64,000 nucleotides of DNA, taken from Halomonas sp. S3-1-1 (GTDB taxonomy: Bacteria; Pseudomonadota; Gammaproteobacteria; Pseudomonadales; Halomonadaceae). The translations under genes were made by a program, and so were the position numbers. The stretch covers positions 616,885 through 680,884 of the forward strand of contig NZ_JALGBZ010000003.1 of assembly GCF_023757625.1 (NCBI RefSeq), written 5' to 3'. The notes beneath the pieces are model-generated. The model saw only the letters and a list, made by a program, of their open reading frames with translations, made no database searches and was not told the origin of the DNA. Positions 49,348 to 59,366 of the stretch are shown piece after piece; the stretch's first letter is position 1, and every line of letters starts with the position of its first letter.

Positions 49348-52270
49348 GTGCGGGTCGATCATCCTGTTGGTAAAGCGGCAGCCATAGCGTCATGGCGGTG
49401 CCGCGCGATTGTCCGCTGGGGGGCGAGGCGCACTCGATCCGGCCCTGATGTTCGCTGATGATTTGGTAGGCCACCGACAGCCCAAGCCCGGTGCCTTCCC
49501 CCGGCGCCTTGGTGGTGGTGAAGGGCTCGAACAAATGATCCTTCACGCTCGGCGCAATGCCTTCGCCATTGTCGGTCACTCGCCACCACACAAGCCCGTT
49601 GTGTTCGCCGGCCTCGACGGTGACCCGCCCCGGCGCCTGACAGGCGTCCCGGGCGTTACCCAATAGATTCACCATCACCTGGGTCAAACGCTGGCGATCG
49701 CCCTGAACCATGAGTGTGGCTGGGCATGCGTTATCGAAGGTGACATCCTCGCCCGAGCGGGCCAGGTGGATCAAGTGCAGCGCGTCGTCGGTGATTTGAC
49801 CCAGCGCGACCGGTTCGGCGGGCGGGGCCAGCGCCTGGCGCCCGCCGTGGGCGAAGCCGACCAGTGAGTTGACGATCTTACTCACCCGCTCGGTCAGTGT
49901 CTGGATATGGTCGGCGGTTTCCAGCAGCGCCGGGTCGTCGGTGTCGAAGCGCAGATTCTGAGCAAGCGACGAAATGCCGGTAATGGGGTTGCCGATTTCG
50001 TGAGCGACCCCGGCGGCGAGCTGGCCGATCGAGGCAAGCCGCGCGGCGTGCACCAGCTCCTCCTCCAGCCACTTCATTTCGGTGTGATCCTCGACGAGGA
50101 TGACGCTGCCGCCGCGGCTATCGAGCCCGCTCAGCGCCGCCTTGTGCAGCGTGAGGAAATGATCGCGGCCGTGCAGATTGACCGGCTGTTTATACAGCGG
50201 CGCGCCGGTGGCGCTGAGCGCCTGGGCCAGAAGCGCCGGCCAGGGAGCGGGCAGGCTGTCGCGGTGAGCGCCGATGACGCTTTCGCCGCTGATACCCGAG
50301 AGCTCGGACAGCGCCTGGTTCCAGAGCGTGAGTTCGTCGTCATCGCCGAGCACGCAAAGCCCGACCGGCAGATAAGCCAGCGTCTGGCGGTGGTGGCGGC
50401 GCAAGCCGTCGAGTTCGCGGGCAAGGCCTGTTAGCCGTGAGCGGTAGGCCTCAAGTCGGCTCTCGACGAAGTGGATGTCGTCGGTGCCCGGCGTGTCGTC
50501 GTGGCGGTAGGGCAGATAGCGGTCGACGATGTCGCGGGCCACCGACGGCCCCATCAGCCCGGAAAGGTTCGCCTGAATGCGGTCGCGCAGCCGGCGCAGC
50601 GCGTAGGGGCGGCGCTCCTCCGGGCCGAGGTTGAGCGCCTTGAGCGCCCGTGCGACCTCGCGGTCGGCGGCTTCGTCGCCCAGGGCTTGGGCCAGCGGTG
50701 CTTGAAAGTCGCGGGCGCTGGCGGCTTCCAACGGCAGGCGCTTGGAGCGAATCACCGCGTCCACCGAGCAGGCCTCGGCGGCGCTGCGCTCGCCTTCCGA
50801 GGTGCGAGTGAAAAGCGATACCACGATCAGCAGCACGATGTTGACCGAAAGCGAAATCAGCGTGGTGGTGTACCAGTCCGGCGCACCCGGGGGCATCAGG
50901 TCGATGAAAACCAGCGCCGGCAAGGGCGCTTTTAGCAGCAGCGGCAGCCAAAGCCCCCAGAGCCAGATCAGCGCGCCGCCAATGAGCCCTGCGACCATGC
51001 CGTTGCGGTTGGCGCCGGGCCAGTAGAGCAGCGCCAGCATGCCCGGCAGGCACTGGGCGATGCCGACGAACGCCGCCAGGCCCAAATCGGTCAGGGTGTG
51101 ATCGCGGCTGATGCCCTCGGCAAAGAGCCAGCCGCTGGCCACCACCGCCACGATCAGCGCGCGACGAAGCCACAAGAGCCAGCCGTAAAGGTTGCTGCGC
51201 GCCTCCGGCGGCCGGGCGACGAGCACGCCGTGGTTGAGCACCATACCGGAGAGCGACAGCGCCATCATGATCATGGTGCCGCTGGCCGCGGCGAGCCCGG
51301 CGACAAAGGCGAGCGACCCAACGCCCCAGTGGCTGGAAAGCAGGTAAGCGGCGTAGGCGGGCAGCGGTATCTCGCTGGCAATCGACTGCGCCGCCCACCA
51401 CACCAGCGGCACCGGCAGCGCCAGCAGCAGTAGATAAAGGGGCAACGTCCAGCTCGCTTGCAACAGCGTATGGCGCGACAGGTTTTCGGCGAAGGTGATC
51501 TGAAAAAGATGCGGCATCATGAAGGCGGCGGCGAAGAACAGCAGCAGCAGCGTACGCCACTGGGCAGATTCGAGCCTGGGCGTGGCGGCCTGAAGCGCGG
51601 CTCCCGGGCCGTCGAGCCACTGCTGCAGATCCTGTGGGCCGCTGAACACCCACCAAAGCGCCACGCCGCCGAGCGCCAGCATCGCCGCGAGTTTGATGAG
51701 TGACTCCAGCGCCAAAATGCCCAGCAGCGTATCGTGACGGTGCTGGTGACGGTGGCGCGCGCCGCAGAGAATCGCCGCGAGCGCGATGGCGGCGCAAAAC
51801 AGCAGCGCGACACCATCGCTGTAGCGGCTTTGGGTCAGATGGAAGACCGCCTCGCTCAGGGTTTTGACCTGAATCCCCAACAGCGGCAGCACCGCTAACA
51901 GGCTCAACAGCGTGACCAGCGATCCCACCCAGCGCGAGCGAAAGCGAAACGCGAACAGGTCGGCGATCGAAGAGAGCTGATAGGTGCGCGTGATGCGCTG
52001 GATCGGCACCAGCAGCACCGGGGCGAGCAAAAACGCGCCGGCCGCGCCCAGGTAGTAGGCGAGATAGCCAAAGCCCGCCTGCGAGGCGAACTCGATACTG
52101 GCGTATACCGCCCAGGCGCTGGCGTAGATGCCGAGTGCCAGGGTGTAGACCAGCGGATGGCGGGTCACGCGTACCGGAATTCGCCCGCGCTCGATCGCCA
52201 CCCCGCAGCCGAGTAACAGCGCGAAGTAGCCAAGGCCCAGACCGAGAACGACGACCAGCTCAGCGCTCAT
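49325..52270 (-). CDS. cbrA: Sensor kinase CbrA with SLC5/SSS transporter domain
   Basis: 981 residues. The first ~490 residues form a sodium/solute symporter (SSS)-like membrane domain with about 13 helices ([47 protein letters not shown]). A cytoplasmic PAS region follows ([27 protein letters not shown]), then HisKA with His757 ([14 protein letters not shown]) and HATPase ([32 protein letters not shown]). The fusion is diagnostic of CbrA, reported in pseudomonads to couple histidine transport to signalling. It overlaps cbrX upstream and cbrB downstream. Confidence 0.95.
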   Translation of the reverse strand: MSAELVVVLGLGLGYFALLLGCGVAIERGRIPVRVTRHPLVYTLALGIYASAWAVYASIEFASQAGFGYLAYYLGAAGAFLLAPVLLVPIQRITRTYQLSSIADLFAFRFRSRWVGSLVTLLSLLAVLPLLGIQVKTLSEAVFHLTQSRYSDGVALLFCAAIALAAILCGARHRHQHRHDTLLGILALESLIKLAAMLALGGVALWWVFSGPQDLQQWLDGPGAALQAATPRLESAQWRTLLLLFFAAAFMMPHLFQITFAENLSRHTLLQASWTLPLYLLLLALPVPLVWWAAQSIASEIPLPAYAAYLLSSHWGVGSLAFVAGLAAASGTMIMMALSLSGMVLNHGVLVARPPEARSNLYGWLLWLRRALIVAVVASGWLFAEGISRDHTLTDLGLAAFVGIAQCLPGMLALLYWPGANRNGMVAGLIGGALIWLWGLWLPLLLKAPLPALVFIDLMPPGAPDWYTTTLISLSVNIVLLIVVSLFTRTSEGERSAAEACSVDAVIRSKRLPLEAASARDFQAPLAQALGDEAADREVARALKALNLGPEERRPYALRRLRDRIQANLSGLMGPSVARDIVDRYLPYRHDDTPGTDDIHFVESRLEAYRSRLTGLARELDGLRRHHRQTLAYLPVGLCVLGDDDELTLWNQALSELSGISGESVIGAHRDSLPAPWPALLAQALSATGAPLYKQPVNLHGRDHFLTLHKAALSGLDSRGGSVILVEDHTEMKWLEEELVHAARLASIGQLAAGVAHEIGNPITGISSLAQNLRFDTDDPALLETADHIQTLTERVSKIVNSLVGFAHGGRQALAPPAEPVALGQITDDALHLIHLARSGEDVTFDNACPATLMVQGDRQRLTQVMVNLLGNARDACQAPGRVTVEAGEHNGLVWWRVTDNGEGIAPSVKDHLFEPFTTTKAPGEGTGLGLSVAYQIISEHQGRIECASPPSGQSRGTAMTLWLPLYQQDDRPAHGQDTDC

Positions 52271-52436
52271 CCAGCTTCCTTTTCTGTTCGAGCCACAGCG
52301 TCAGCGCGATTAAAGCGCCCCAGATCAAAAACGGCCGGTACCAGGCGGTGCCCGGCTCGTTCCAGCCGCCCATCAATATCGGCGACAGCAGATAGCCGCC
52401 GAACACCAGAAACAGCAGCAGGCGATAGACGTACAT
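52260..52436 (-). CDS. cbrX: CbrX-like small membrane protein
   Basis: 58 residues: two hydrophobic segments (VYRLLLFLVFGGYLLSPIL; RPFLIWGALIALTLWLE) and a basic C-terminus (QKRKLDER). It sits between gluQ and cbrA, starts one base after the gluQ stop and overlaps cbrA by 11 bases. This placement and size match CbrX of Pseudomonas, whose translation is coupled to cbrA. The wider frame upstream is gluQ sequence out of frame. Confidence 0.75.
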   Translation of the reverse strand: MYVYRLLLFLVFGGYLLSPILMGGWNEPGTAWYRPFLIWGALIALTLWLEQKRKLDER

Positions 52437-52437
52437 G

Positions 52438-53349
52438 TCAATTCTCTTCCCTGTGCGCGCTGGGGATAGGCCGCTCGGCGGCGGGTGTGACGCGCTCGAC
52501 GCGCCAGTGCGCCACCGCCCAGGCGAGCTGCTCGGCGGGCGCGGCGCCGTCGAGCTCGGCGGGTGGCGCCTGGTCGAGCGTCTCGATCGCCTGGAAAAGC
52601 TGGCGGGCGATGGCAGCAGGCTCGCTTGCAAGCGCCGGCGCCAGGTTCTGCTTGGAGAGCTTCTGGCCGTCTGGCGACATCACCAGCGGCAGGTGCAGAT
52701 AGCGCGGTACCGGGTAGCCCAGTGCCGTTTGAAGCTGAACCTGCCAGGGCGTGTTATCGAGCAGATCGACCCCGCGCACGATATCGCTGATATGTTGGTC
52801 GCCGTCGTCCACCACCACGGCGAGCTGGTACGCCCAAAGGCCATCCTTGCGCTTGAGCACCACGTCGCCCAGATCCGCCGGGTCGAAGCGCTGCTCACCA
52901 AAGAGACGGTCCGGCCAAGCGATTGGGCGCTGGCCAAGATCGCTTCGAAGCCGCCAGGCGATGGGTTTGCCAGGCTCGCCAGGGCCGTCGCGACACCAGC
53001 CAGGGTAGACGTCGTGGCCCTGCCACTGCTTGCGCGAGCAGCTGCAAGGATACGTCAGGCCCTGCTCGCGAAGGCGCTCGAGCGCCGACTGGTAGGCATC
53101 GCCGCGGGCGCTTTGCCACACCACTGCGCCGTCCCAGTGCAGGCCGAACGCCTCGAGCTGGCGCAAAATGGTGGTGTCCGTGCCCGGTGGGCAGCGCGGC
53201 GGATCAATGTCCTCGATGCGCACGAGCCACTGCCCGCCGGCGGCGCGGGCGTCCAGATAGCTTCCAAGCGCCGCCACTAATGAGCCAAAGTGCAGCGGGC
53301 CGGAGGGCGTGGGCGCAAAGCGGCCCCGGTAGCGAGAAAAAGTGGTCAT
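52438..53349 (-). CDS. gluQ: Glutamyl-queuosine tRNA(Asp) synthetase
   Basis: 303 residues. It is a truncated GluRS-like enzyme lacking the anticodon-binding domain; it attaches glutamate to queuosine-34 of tRNA-Asp. The HIGH-type motif lies in [17 protein letters not shown], the zinc-type Cys cluster in [10 protein letters not shown], and a KMSKS-like QKLSKQN. In many proteobacteria it follows dksA, as here. ATG 53349 is preferred; 53358 is also in frame. Neither has a strong ribosome-binding site. Confidence 0.93.
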   Translation of the reverse strand: MTTFSRYRGRFAPTPSGPLHFGSLVAALGSYLDARAAGGQWLVRIEDIDPPRCPPGTDTTILRQLEAFGLHWDGAVVWQSARGDAYQSALERLREQGLTYPCSCSRKQWQGHDVYPGWCRDGPGEPGKPIAWRLRSDLGQRPIAWPDRLFGEQRFDPADLGDVVLKRKDGLWAYQLAVVVDDGDQHISDIVRGVDLLDNTPWQVQLQTALGYPVPRYLHLPLVMSPDGQKLSKQNLAPALASEPAAIARQLFQAIETLDQAPPAELDGAAPAEQLAWAVAHWRVERVTPAAERPIPSAHREEN

Positions 53350-53390
53350 AAACGCCATGATGCGGCAGGTGAAATTACCCGGCAAGCCAT

Positions 53391-53420
53391 AAAAAACGGG
53401 CACCCATGAGGGTGCCCGCT
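53391..53420 (-). terminator. Rho-independent terminator after dksA
   Basis: Minus strand: GCGGGCACCC, loop TCAT, GGGTGCCCG, then TTTTTT. It separates dksA from gluQ-cbrX-cbrA-cbrB, so that operon needs its own promoter or read-through. Confidence 0.9.
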
Positions 53421-53441
53421 TTCAAGACATCGAGGCGGTGC

Positions 53442-53879
53442 TTAGCCGCCGAGCTGCTTCTCCTTGAGCTCGGCCAGCGTTTTGCAGTCCACGCAGAGCG
53501 TGGCGGTGGGGCGCGCTTCCAAACGACGAATACCGATCTCGACGCCGCAGGCCTCGCAAAAGCCGTAGTCGTCCTCGTCGATGTTCTCGATGGTCTCGTT
53601 GATCTTTTTCAAAAGCTTGCGCTCGCGATCCCGGGTACGCAGTTCCAGGCTAAAGCCCTCTTCCTGGGTCGCCCGGTCGGCGGGGTCGGCGTAGTTATTG
53701 GCGTCTTCCTGCAGGTGGCGCACGGTGCGGTCCACCTCTTCCATGAGGTCCTGCTTCCAGTTGAGCAGCAGCTGGCGAAAGTGCGCAAGCTGCTTGTCGT
53801 TCATGTACTCTTCACCCGGTGCCGGCTCGTACGGAGTGAAGGATGTGGACGCTTCCGGTTTTTGTTCCGCTACTGGCAT
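53442..53879 (-). CDS. dksA: RNA polymerase-binding transcription factor DksA
   Basis: 145 residues. The coiled-coil with the acidic tip is in NNYADPADRATQEEGFSLELRTRDRERKLLKKI. The zinc finger is CEACG..CVDCK (Cx2C-x17-Cx2C). It works with ppGpp on rRNA and amino-acid promoters; the rRNA promoters at the end of this window have the GC-rich discriminator expected of such targets. Start MPVAEQKPEAS at 53879 is chosen because the upstream extension is promoter sequence. Confidence 0.96.
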   Translation of the reverse strand: MPVAEQKPEASTSFTPYEPAPGEEYMNDKQLAHFRQLLLNWKQDLMEEVDRTVRHLQEDANNYADPADRATQEEGFSLELRTRDRERKLLKKINETIENIDEDDYGFCEACGVEIGIRRLEARPTATLCVDCKTLAELKEKQLGG

Positions 53880-54060
53880 GGGAGTGCCCCTTACTCGTGT
53901 GACTGAGATCCATCGCGACAACACCACGATTTCACGCCAAAGGGATGCTTGTTTAGCCTAAAATGCATCGCCATGCAAGCATAACTGGGTGTCTACGACG
54001 AACGTCTAATTTCTTAATGCACCTTACAACCTCGATCGATAGAGCGCTCAAGGAGTTCGA

Positions 54061-55221
54061 ATGGGCTGGAATCCCCGCCTCGACCAGGTCGCGCCGTTTC
54101 GCGTGATGCACCTGCTGGAAATGGCCCAGGCCCGCGAGGCCCAAGGCTTTGACGTCATTCACCTGGAAGTGGGCGAGCCGGACTTCCCCACGCCCGCGCC
54201 GATTTTGGCCGCCGGTCAGGCCGCCCTGGCCGACGCAAAAACCCGCTATACCCCCGCCGCGGGATTGCCGGCGCTGCGCGAGGCGATCAGCGGCCACTAC
54301 GCTGATCACTTTGGCGCCGAGGTGGATCCGGCGCGTATCATCGTCACCCCCGGCGCCTCCGGGGCGCTGCTGCTGGCAAGCCAGCTATTGGTTAGCGAAG
54401 GCGACCGGGTACTGATGGCCGACCCCAACTATCCCTGCAACCGCCACTTCATGGCGCTGGCCGGCGCCGAGGTGGACGCCATCCCGGTCGGCGCCGACAC
54501 CGGCTGGCAGCTCGACGCCGGGCTGATCGAGCGCCACTGGCAGCCGGCCACGCGCCTTGCCATGCTTGCCACGCCGTCGAACCCCACCGGCCACACCCTG
54601 AGCCGGGCTGGGCTTGCCGGCGTGTGCGAAGCGGTGGCGGCCCGCGGCGGTGAGCTGGTAGTCGATGAGATCTATCAGGGGCTCAACTTTGACGACGCGC
54701 CGCTTTCCGCCACGTCGCTTTCAAGCGAGGCGTTCGTCGTCAACAGCTTCTCGAAGTACTTTGGCATGACCGGCTGGCGCTTGGGCTGGCTGGTGGCGCC
54801 AACGCGCGCGATCGAGCCCTTGACGAGGCTTGCCCAGAACGTCTTTCTGGCGGCGTCCACCCCCGCGCAGCACGCCGCACTTGCTGCCTTTACGCCGGAG
54901 TGCCGCGAGGAGCTGGAGCGCCGCCTCGCCGTGTTGAAAGAGCGCCGCCAAATGCTGCTCGATGGCCTTCAGGCGCTGGGCCTCGCCCCGGACGTGGCGC
55001 CCCAGGGCGCGTTCTATGTTTGGATCGATATTTCTCGCTACAGCCGCGATAGCCAAACGTTTTGCCAGCGGCTGCTGGAAGAGGAGAACGTAGCGATCAC
55101 GCCAGGCATCGATTTCGCCGTGCAGGGCGGCGAGCGCTTCGTGCGTATCGCCTTCACCGCGGATGTGGAGCGTCTCGAGGAAGCGCTGGTGCGTCTGGCC
55201 CGCTTCGTGGCGCACACATGA
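54061..55221 (+). CDS. PLP-dependent class I/II aminotransferase
   Basis: 386 residues. The PLP lysine lies in VVNSFSKYFGMTGWRLGWLV. Other aminotransferase class I markers are IHLEVGEPDFPTPAPI, YTPAAGLPALREAI, LATPSNPTGHTL and VDEIYQGLNFD. It resembles the uncharacterised aminotransferase found beside dksA and sfsA in pseudomonads. AAGGAG precedes the ATG. The stop overlaps sfsA (ATGA). The substrate cannot be told. Confidence 0.88.
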   Translation: MGWNPRLDQVAPFRVMHLLEMAQAREAQGFDVIHLEVGEPDFPTPAPILAAGQAALADAKTRYTPAAGLPALREAISGHYADHFGAEVDPARIIVTPGASGALLLASQLLVSEGDRVLMADPNYPCNRHFMALAGAEVDAIPVGADTGWQLDAGLIERHWQPATRLAMLATPSNPTGHTLSRAGLAGVCEAVAARGGELVVDEIYQGLNFDDAPLSATSLSSEAFVVNSFSKYFGMTGWRLGWLVAPTRAIEPLTRLAQNVFLAASTPAQHAALAAFTPECREELERRLAVLKERRQMLLDGLQALGLAPDVAPQGAFYVWIDISRYSRDSQTFCQRLLEEENVAITPGIDFAVQGGERFVRIAFTADVERLEEALVRLARFVAHT

Positions 55222-55949
55222 TCACTTACGAGGCCCTGGTGCCGGGCATTTTGCTGCGCCGCTACAAGCGCTTTTTCGCCGACGTGCGCCTGGACGACGG
55301 CCGCGAGGTCACCGCCCACTGCCCCAATACCGGTTCGATGAAAAGCGTCAACGTGCCGGGGTGTCGGGTGTGGCTCTCCTCCAGCGACAACCCCAAGCGC
55401 AAGCTCGCCTGGACCTGGGAGTTGATCGAGCTGCCGGAGGCCAGCGGCCAGGTAGAGCTTGCCTCGATCCACACCGGGCGCGCCAACCGTATCGTCGAGG
55501 CGGCCCTCGAGGCCGGCAGGCTCGAGGCGCTGGCTGGGTTCGATACGCGCCGCCGCGAGGTGACGGTCGACGACTCGCGGCTCGACTTTCTGCTCGAAGA
55601 CTCCAAAAGCGGTCGCCGCGCCTATCTCGAGGTCAAGCAGGTGACGCTGCGCGAGGACGACGGCCACGGCTACTTTCCGGCATCGGTCAGCACTCGCGGG
55701 CTCAAGCACCTGCAGTCGCTCGAGGCGTTGGCCCGCCGCGGCGAACGCGCGGTGCTGGTGTTCTGCGTGGCGCGACAGGGCATCGACGATGTCGGCCCTG
55801 CCACGCACATCGACCCGGCCTACGCCGCGGGCTTGCACGCCGCGGTAGCTCAGGGCGTCGAGGTGCTGGCCTACGGTATCGGTATCGGGTGGGAGGCGGG
55901 CGCGCCAACGTCCATCTTTATCGAGCGCGCCCTGAAGGTGCGCCTTTAA
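55218..55949 (+). CDS. sfsA: SfsA family DNA/RNA nuclease-like protein
   Basis: 243 residues. Features are FFADVRLDDGREVTAHCPNTGSMKSVNVPGCRVWLS at the start and a PD-(D/E)xK-like core, DFLLEDSKSGRRAYLEVKQVTLREDDGHGYFPASVSTRGLKHLQSLEAL. The name comes from sugar fermentation stimulation in E. coli; its biochemical role is unsettled. It is translationally coupled to the aminotransferase gene. Its last four bases overlap the convergent metW gene. Confidence 0.93.
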   Translation: MITYEALVPGILLRRYKRFFADVRLDDGREVTAHCPNTGSMKSVNVPGCRVWLSSSDNPKRKLAWTWELIELPEASGQVELASIHTGRANRIVEAALEAGRLEALAGFDTRRREVTVDDSRLDFLLEDSKSGRRAYLEVKQVTLREDDGHGYFPASVSTRGLKHLQSLEALARRGERAVLVFCVARQGIDDVGPATHIDPAYAAGLHAAVAQGVEVLAYGIGIGWEAGAPTSIFIERALKVRL

Positions 55950-56542
55950 CGTCGGCGCACGCGGAAGATCGCGATCTCGCCGAAGAGGTTGGGCCACCAC
56001 TTGGACGTCCAGTGGCCGCGATGCTCGCCCACGCCCACGGCGCGGTCGACGATCACCAGTCCTTTCTCGCGACACAGCTGCTCGAAGTCGTTGAAGGTGG
56101 ACAGGTGAATGTTGGGCGTGTCGTACCAAGCGTGGGGCAGCGACTTCGACACTGGCATGTAGCCGCGCAGGCCCAGATGCACCCGGTGGCGCCAGTAGGC
56201 GAAGTTGGGGAAGGTGATGATGCCCTCGTTGGCCACCCGGAGCATCTCGTCGAGCATTTTATCCGGGCGGCGCAGCGCCTGAAGCGCCTGGGTCATGATC
56301 ACCTGGTCGTAGCTTTGATCGCAGAAGTTGCCCAGCCCGTCGTCCAGGTTGTGCTCGATCACCGACACCCCGCGCGCGACACACGCGGTGATGCCCGCCG
56401 GGTCGATCTCCAAACCGTAGCCGGTCACCGCTTTTTCGCGGCTCAGGCGCTCGAGCAGCGCGCCGTCGCCGCAGGCCAGGTCCAGCACGTGCGCGCCCTT
56501 GGGGATCCAGTCGAAAATCAGCTCTAGATCGGTGCGCATCAT
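55946..56542 (-). CDS. metW: Methionine biosynthesis protein MetW
   Basis: 198 residues with a SAM-methyltransferase fold. Motif I is [16 protein letters not shown], followed by [26 protein letters not shown] and [19 protein letters not shown]. In proteobacteria lacking MetA, MetW is always paired with MetX and is needed for homoserine acylation. The start overlaps the metX stop (ATGA). Confidence 0.95.
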   Translation of the reverse strand: MMRTDLELIFDWIPKGAHVLDLACGDGALLERLSREKAVTGYGLEIDPAGITACVARGVSVIEHNLDDGLGNFCDQSYDQVIMTQALQALRRPDKMLDEMLRVANEGIITFPNFAYWRHRVHLGLRGYMPVSKSLPHAWYDTPNIHLSTFNDFEQLCREKGLVIVDRAVGVGEHRGHWTSKWWPNLFGEIAIFRVRRR

Positions 56543-57735
56543 GACCGGGGCTCCTGGCGAGTGGCATCACAACCGAGCTCTTCGGCGGCGCGCGTCATGA
56601 AGGCGCTAAACAACGCCTCGTAGCGCGGCTCCGGCAGCAAAAAGGCGTCGTGGCCGTGGGGGGATTCGATGTTGGCGTAGCTGACCGGCTTGCCCGCGTG
56701 AATCAGCGCGTCGACCAGCTCTTTCGAGCGCGAAGGCGGAAAGCGCCAGTCGGTGGTGAAGCTTACGATCAAAAACGGGCACTGCGCCGGGGCCACGGCC
56801 TTGGCCAGCTCGCCGCCGTGTAGCGCCGAGGGGTCGAAGTAGTCCAGCGCCTTGGTCATCAGCAAATACGTGTTGGCATCGAAGGCGGTCGAGAAGGCGT
56901 CGCCCTGGTAGCGCAGGTAGGACTCCACCTGAAACTCCACGTCGAAGCCGAAGTTGAGGTCTTCGCTGCGCAAGTCGCGGCCGAACTTGGTGCCCATGGC
57001 GTCTTCGGACAGATAGGTGATGTGACCCACCATGCGCGCAAGCTTCAACCCCCGTTTCGGCACCGTGTCGTGCTCGGCGTACCAGCCGTCGAAAAACTCC
57101 GGGTCCGAGCGAATCGCCTGGCGGGCGACCTCGTTGAAGGCGATATTCTGCGCCGAGAGCCTGGGCGTGGCGGCGATGATCACCGCGTTGGCTACCCGCT
57201 CCGGGTGAGTGATCGTCCACTGCAGCACCTGCATGCCGCCAAGGCTCCCTCCCACGGCGGCGGCGAAGCGCTCGATACCCAAGTGATCGGCCAGCCGTGC
57301 CTGGCTTGCCACCCAGTCGCTCACCGTCACCACGGGAAAGTCCGGCCCCCACTGGCGGCCGGTTTCCGGGTTGTGGCTAACCGGCCCGGTGCTTCCGTGG
57401 CAGCCGCCAAGGTTGTTCAGCGATATGACGAAGAAGCGGTTGGTGTCGATCGGCTTGCCCGGGCCGATATGCGCATCCCACCAGCCGGGTTTTGAGTCGT
57501 CGGGGTGGTGATAGCCGGCGGCGTGATGGTGGCCGGAGAGCGCGTGGCAGATCAGCACGGCGTTGGTGCGCTCGGCATTCAACGTGCCGTAGGTCTCGAA
57601 AATCAGCTCGTACTCCGGCAGCACCCGGCCGCAGGCGAGCGGCAGCGGCGTGTCGAAGCGGGCCACGTGGGGCGTGACCAGCCCGACGGAGTCCGCCGGG
57701 TAGTCGGGCCCGGGGCGCGTGTCTAAATCAGGCAT
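56539..57735 (-). CDS. metX: Homoserine O-acyltransferase MetX
   Basis: 398 residues, an alpha/beta hydrolase. The nucleophile Ser is in [14 protein letters not shown], the Asp in [13 protein letters not shown] and the His in [23 protein letters not shown] and [11 protein letters not shown] are family markers. It acylates homoserine with acetyl- or succinyl-CoA as the first committed step of methionine synthesis. Sequence family alone does not settle which acyl donor is used. ATG 57735 is chosen; an in-frame TTG at 57747 is possible. Confidence 0.95.
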   Translation of the reverse strand: MPDLDTRPGPDYPADSVGLVTPHVARFDTPLPLACGRVLPEYELIFETYGTLNAERTNAVLICHALSGHHHAAGYHHPDDSKPGWWDAHIGPGKPIDTNRFFVISLNNLGGCHGSTGPVSHNPETGRQWGPDFPVVTVSDWVASQARLADHLGIERFAAAVGGSLGGMQVLQWTITHPERVANAVIIAATPRLSAQNIAFNEVARQAIRSDPEFFDGWYAEHDTVPKRGLKLARMVGHITYLSEDAMGTKFGRDLRSEDLNFGFDVEFQVESYLRYQGDAFSTAFDANTYLLMTKALDYFDPSALHGGELAKAVAPAQCPFLIVSFTTDWRFPPSRSKELVDALIHAGKPVSYANIESPHGHDAFLLPEPRYEALFSAFMTRAAEELGCDATRQEPRS

Positions 57736-57772
57736 CAAGGGCGTCAATCCTGCAAAATCCGAGTGAAGGCGC

Positions 57773-58366
57773 TCATAGCCCGACCAGCGCGCCAGGCGCG
57801 CCCGCCTGGCGAATCAGCGAGCCCACGACGAGTCCATCGATCAAATTGATGGCGATGAACACCACGATCGGCGAGAGATCGATCATGCCCAGCGGCGGAA
57901 TCACCTTACGCACCGGCGCCATGATCGGCTCGACCAGTTGCATCACCAGAAGCGCGCCCGGGTGGCTTGCGTTGGGCGCCACCCAGCTCAGAATGATCAT
58001 CACGATCAAGGCGAAGAAGTAGATCTTCAAAATGGCGTTGGCAAGCGAGGCAATGCCCGCGATCACCAGCTGCACCACCGGCGGCATGCCCAGGCCAAAC
58101 AGCATGAAAATGGCGACGATGCTTATCACCTTCAGCACGAACGCCGCCGCCAGCGTTGCCAGATCGAAGCGCCCGGCCACCGGCCCTAAAAAGGCCTGGA
58201 AAGGCCCAACTACCGGCTGGGTGATCTTGACCACCGACTGACTCATCGGGTTGTAGTAGTCCGCGCGTGAGGCCTGCAGCAGAAAACGCAGCATTAAAAG
58301 AAATAAATAGATGTTGATGAGCGTGTTGACGAGCATCAACCCGGCGCTACCTACTTGGCTGCCCAT
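57773..58366 (-). CDS. yggT: YggT family membrane protein
   Basis: 197 residues with two YggT repeats. Each has two membrane helices and a re-entrant-like Pro motif ([46 protein letters not shown]). Family members are linked to osmotic/ion homeostasis and cell division, but the function is unclear. The order proC-yggT-metX is conserved in pseudomonads. It begins 56 bases after the palindromic element near proC. Confidence 0.92.
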   Translation of the reverse strand: MGSQVGSAGLMLVNTLINIYLFLLMLRFLLQASRADYYNPMSQSVVKITQPVVGPFQAFLGPVAGRFDLATLAAAFVLKVISIVAIFMLFGLGMPPVVQLVIAGIASLANAILKIYFFALIVMIILSWVAPNASHPGALLVMQLVEPIMAPVRKVIPPLGMIDLSPIVVFIAINLIDGLVVGSLIRQAGAPGALVGL

Positions 58367-58421
58367 TGCTTGCGTCTCCGTTGCGTTAAGTCGTGCTGAG
58401 TGTTGAAGGTTTGGCGCCGCT

Positions 58422-58473
58422 TAGGCTCCGTCTGAAAAGTGACTGCGCTCGTCGACTTTTCAGACAGACCCTA
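58422..58473. repeat. Short MITE-like inverted-repeat element at the end of proC
   Basis: A 52-bp sequence with 19-bp imperfect terminal inverted repeats (TAGGCTCCGTCTGAAAAGT at 58422; ACTTTTCAGACAGACCCTA ending at 58473; 17 of 19 match) around a 14-base core. Its terminal CTA supplies the proC stop codon (TAG on the minus strand). It has no T-run, so it is not a standard terminator. Confidence 0.6.
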
Positions 58474-59295
58474 GCGGCCGCGCAGCTCTTTGGCCATGTC
58501 ATCGGCGCGATCGGCGCAGGCCTGCATCGCTGCGTTGATCGTTTCGCGCAGCTTTGCCGACTCCATGTGCTCGATCGCCCGCTCGGTGGTGCCGCCGGGC
58601 GACATGACGTTGCGCTTGAGCGTGGCCGGGTCGTGTTCGCTTTGCGCGGCCATGGTCGCCGCGCCCAGCGCGGTTTGAATCGCAAGGCGGCGCGCGGTCT
58701 GCGCGGGGAGCCCCTGGGCCACCGCCGCCTCTTCCATCGCCTCGAACATCAAAAAGAAGTAGGCCGGGGCGCTGCCGGACACCGCGGTGACCGCGCTCAA
58801 AAGCGCTTCGTCTTCGACCCACTCGACGATACCCACCGCTTCCATGAGCTCGCCGGCTAAACGGCGCTGGTCGTCACTCACGTGGTCGTTGGCGTAAAGG
58901 CCGCTGGCGCCGACGCCGACCAGCGACGGCGTGTTGGGCATGCAGCGCACCAGCGCCGTCTCGCCGCCCAGCCAGCCGTCGATTGTAGCGGCTTCAAGCC
59001 CCGCGGCAATCGAAATGACCAAAGGCTTGCTTGCCTGTATCGGCTCGGCCAGCGCTGCGCACACGTCCTGCATGATCTGCGGCTTGACCGCGAGGATCAC
59101 CACGTCGGCGTTTTTGACCGCCTCAACGTTGTCGGTCGCGGTATGAATACCCATTTTCTCGCGCAGCGGCGCAAGCTCCTCATCCTTTGGCGCGGTGGCG
59201 GTGATCTGCGCGGCGGAAAAGCCGCTGTCGAGCAGGCCACCGATGATCGCTTTGGCCATGTTGCCCGCGCCGATGAAGGTAATGTTGTTCGCCAT
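58471..59295 (-). CDS. proC: Pyrroline-5-carboxylate reductase
   Basis: 274 residues. It reduces pyrroline-5-carboxylate to proline. The NAD(P) motif is ITFIGAGNMAKAIIGGLLDSG, with VILAVKPQ and VRCMPNTPSLVGVGASG, and the dimer/active-site stretch AVSGSAPAYFFLMFEAMEEAA, QTALGAATM and MSPGGTTERAIE. AGGAGC precedes the ATG at 59295. The C-terminus ends inside the edge of a palindromic element that provides the stop. Confidence 0.96.
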   Translation of the reverse strand: MANNITFIGAGNMAKAIIGGLLDSGFSAAQITATAPKDEELAPLREKMGIHTATDNVEAVKNADVVILAVKPQIMQDVCAALAEPIQASKPLVISIAAGLEAATIDGWLGGETALVRCMPNTPSLVGVGASGLYANDHVSDDQRRLAGELMEAVGIVEWVEDEALLSAVTAVSGSAPAYFFLMFEAMEEAAVAQGLPAQTARRLAIQTALGAATMAAQSEHDPATLKRNVMSPGGTTERAIEHMESAKLRETINAAMQACADRADDMAKELRGR

Positions 59296-59366
59296 CAATG
59301 AAGCTCCTGATTAAATAAAAGTGGCCGCTCGCGGCGGTTTCCGTGATCGAGTGCCGGGTTTTACGC

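Noticed and set aside
53931..53995. ATGCTTG/CAAGCAT inverted repeat between dksA and the aminotransferase gene
   Set aside because: Only 7 bp with a long spacer; within chance expectation, no regulator can be named.
56539..57772. SAM riboswitch before metX
   Set aside because: Only 37 bases separate metX from yggT, and no riboswitch-like sequence is visible.
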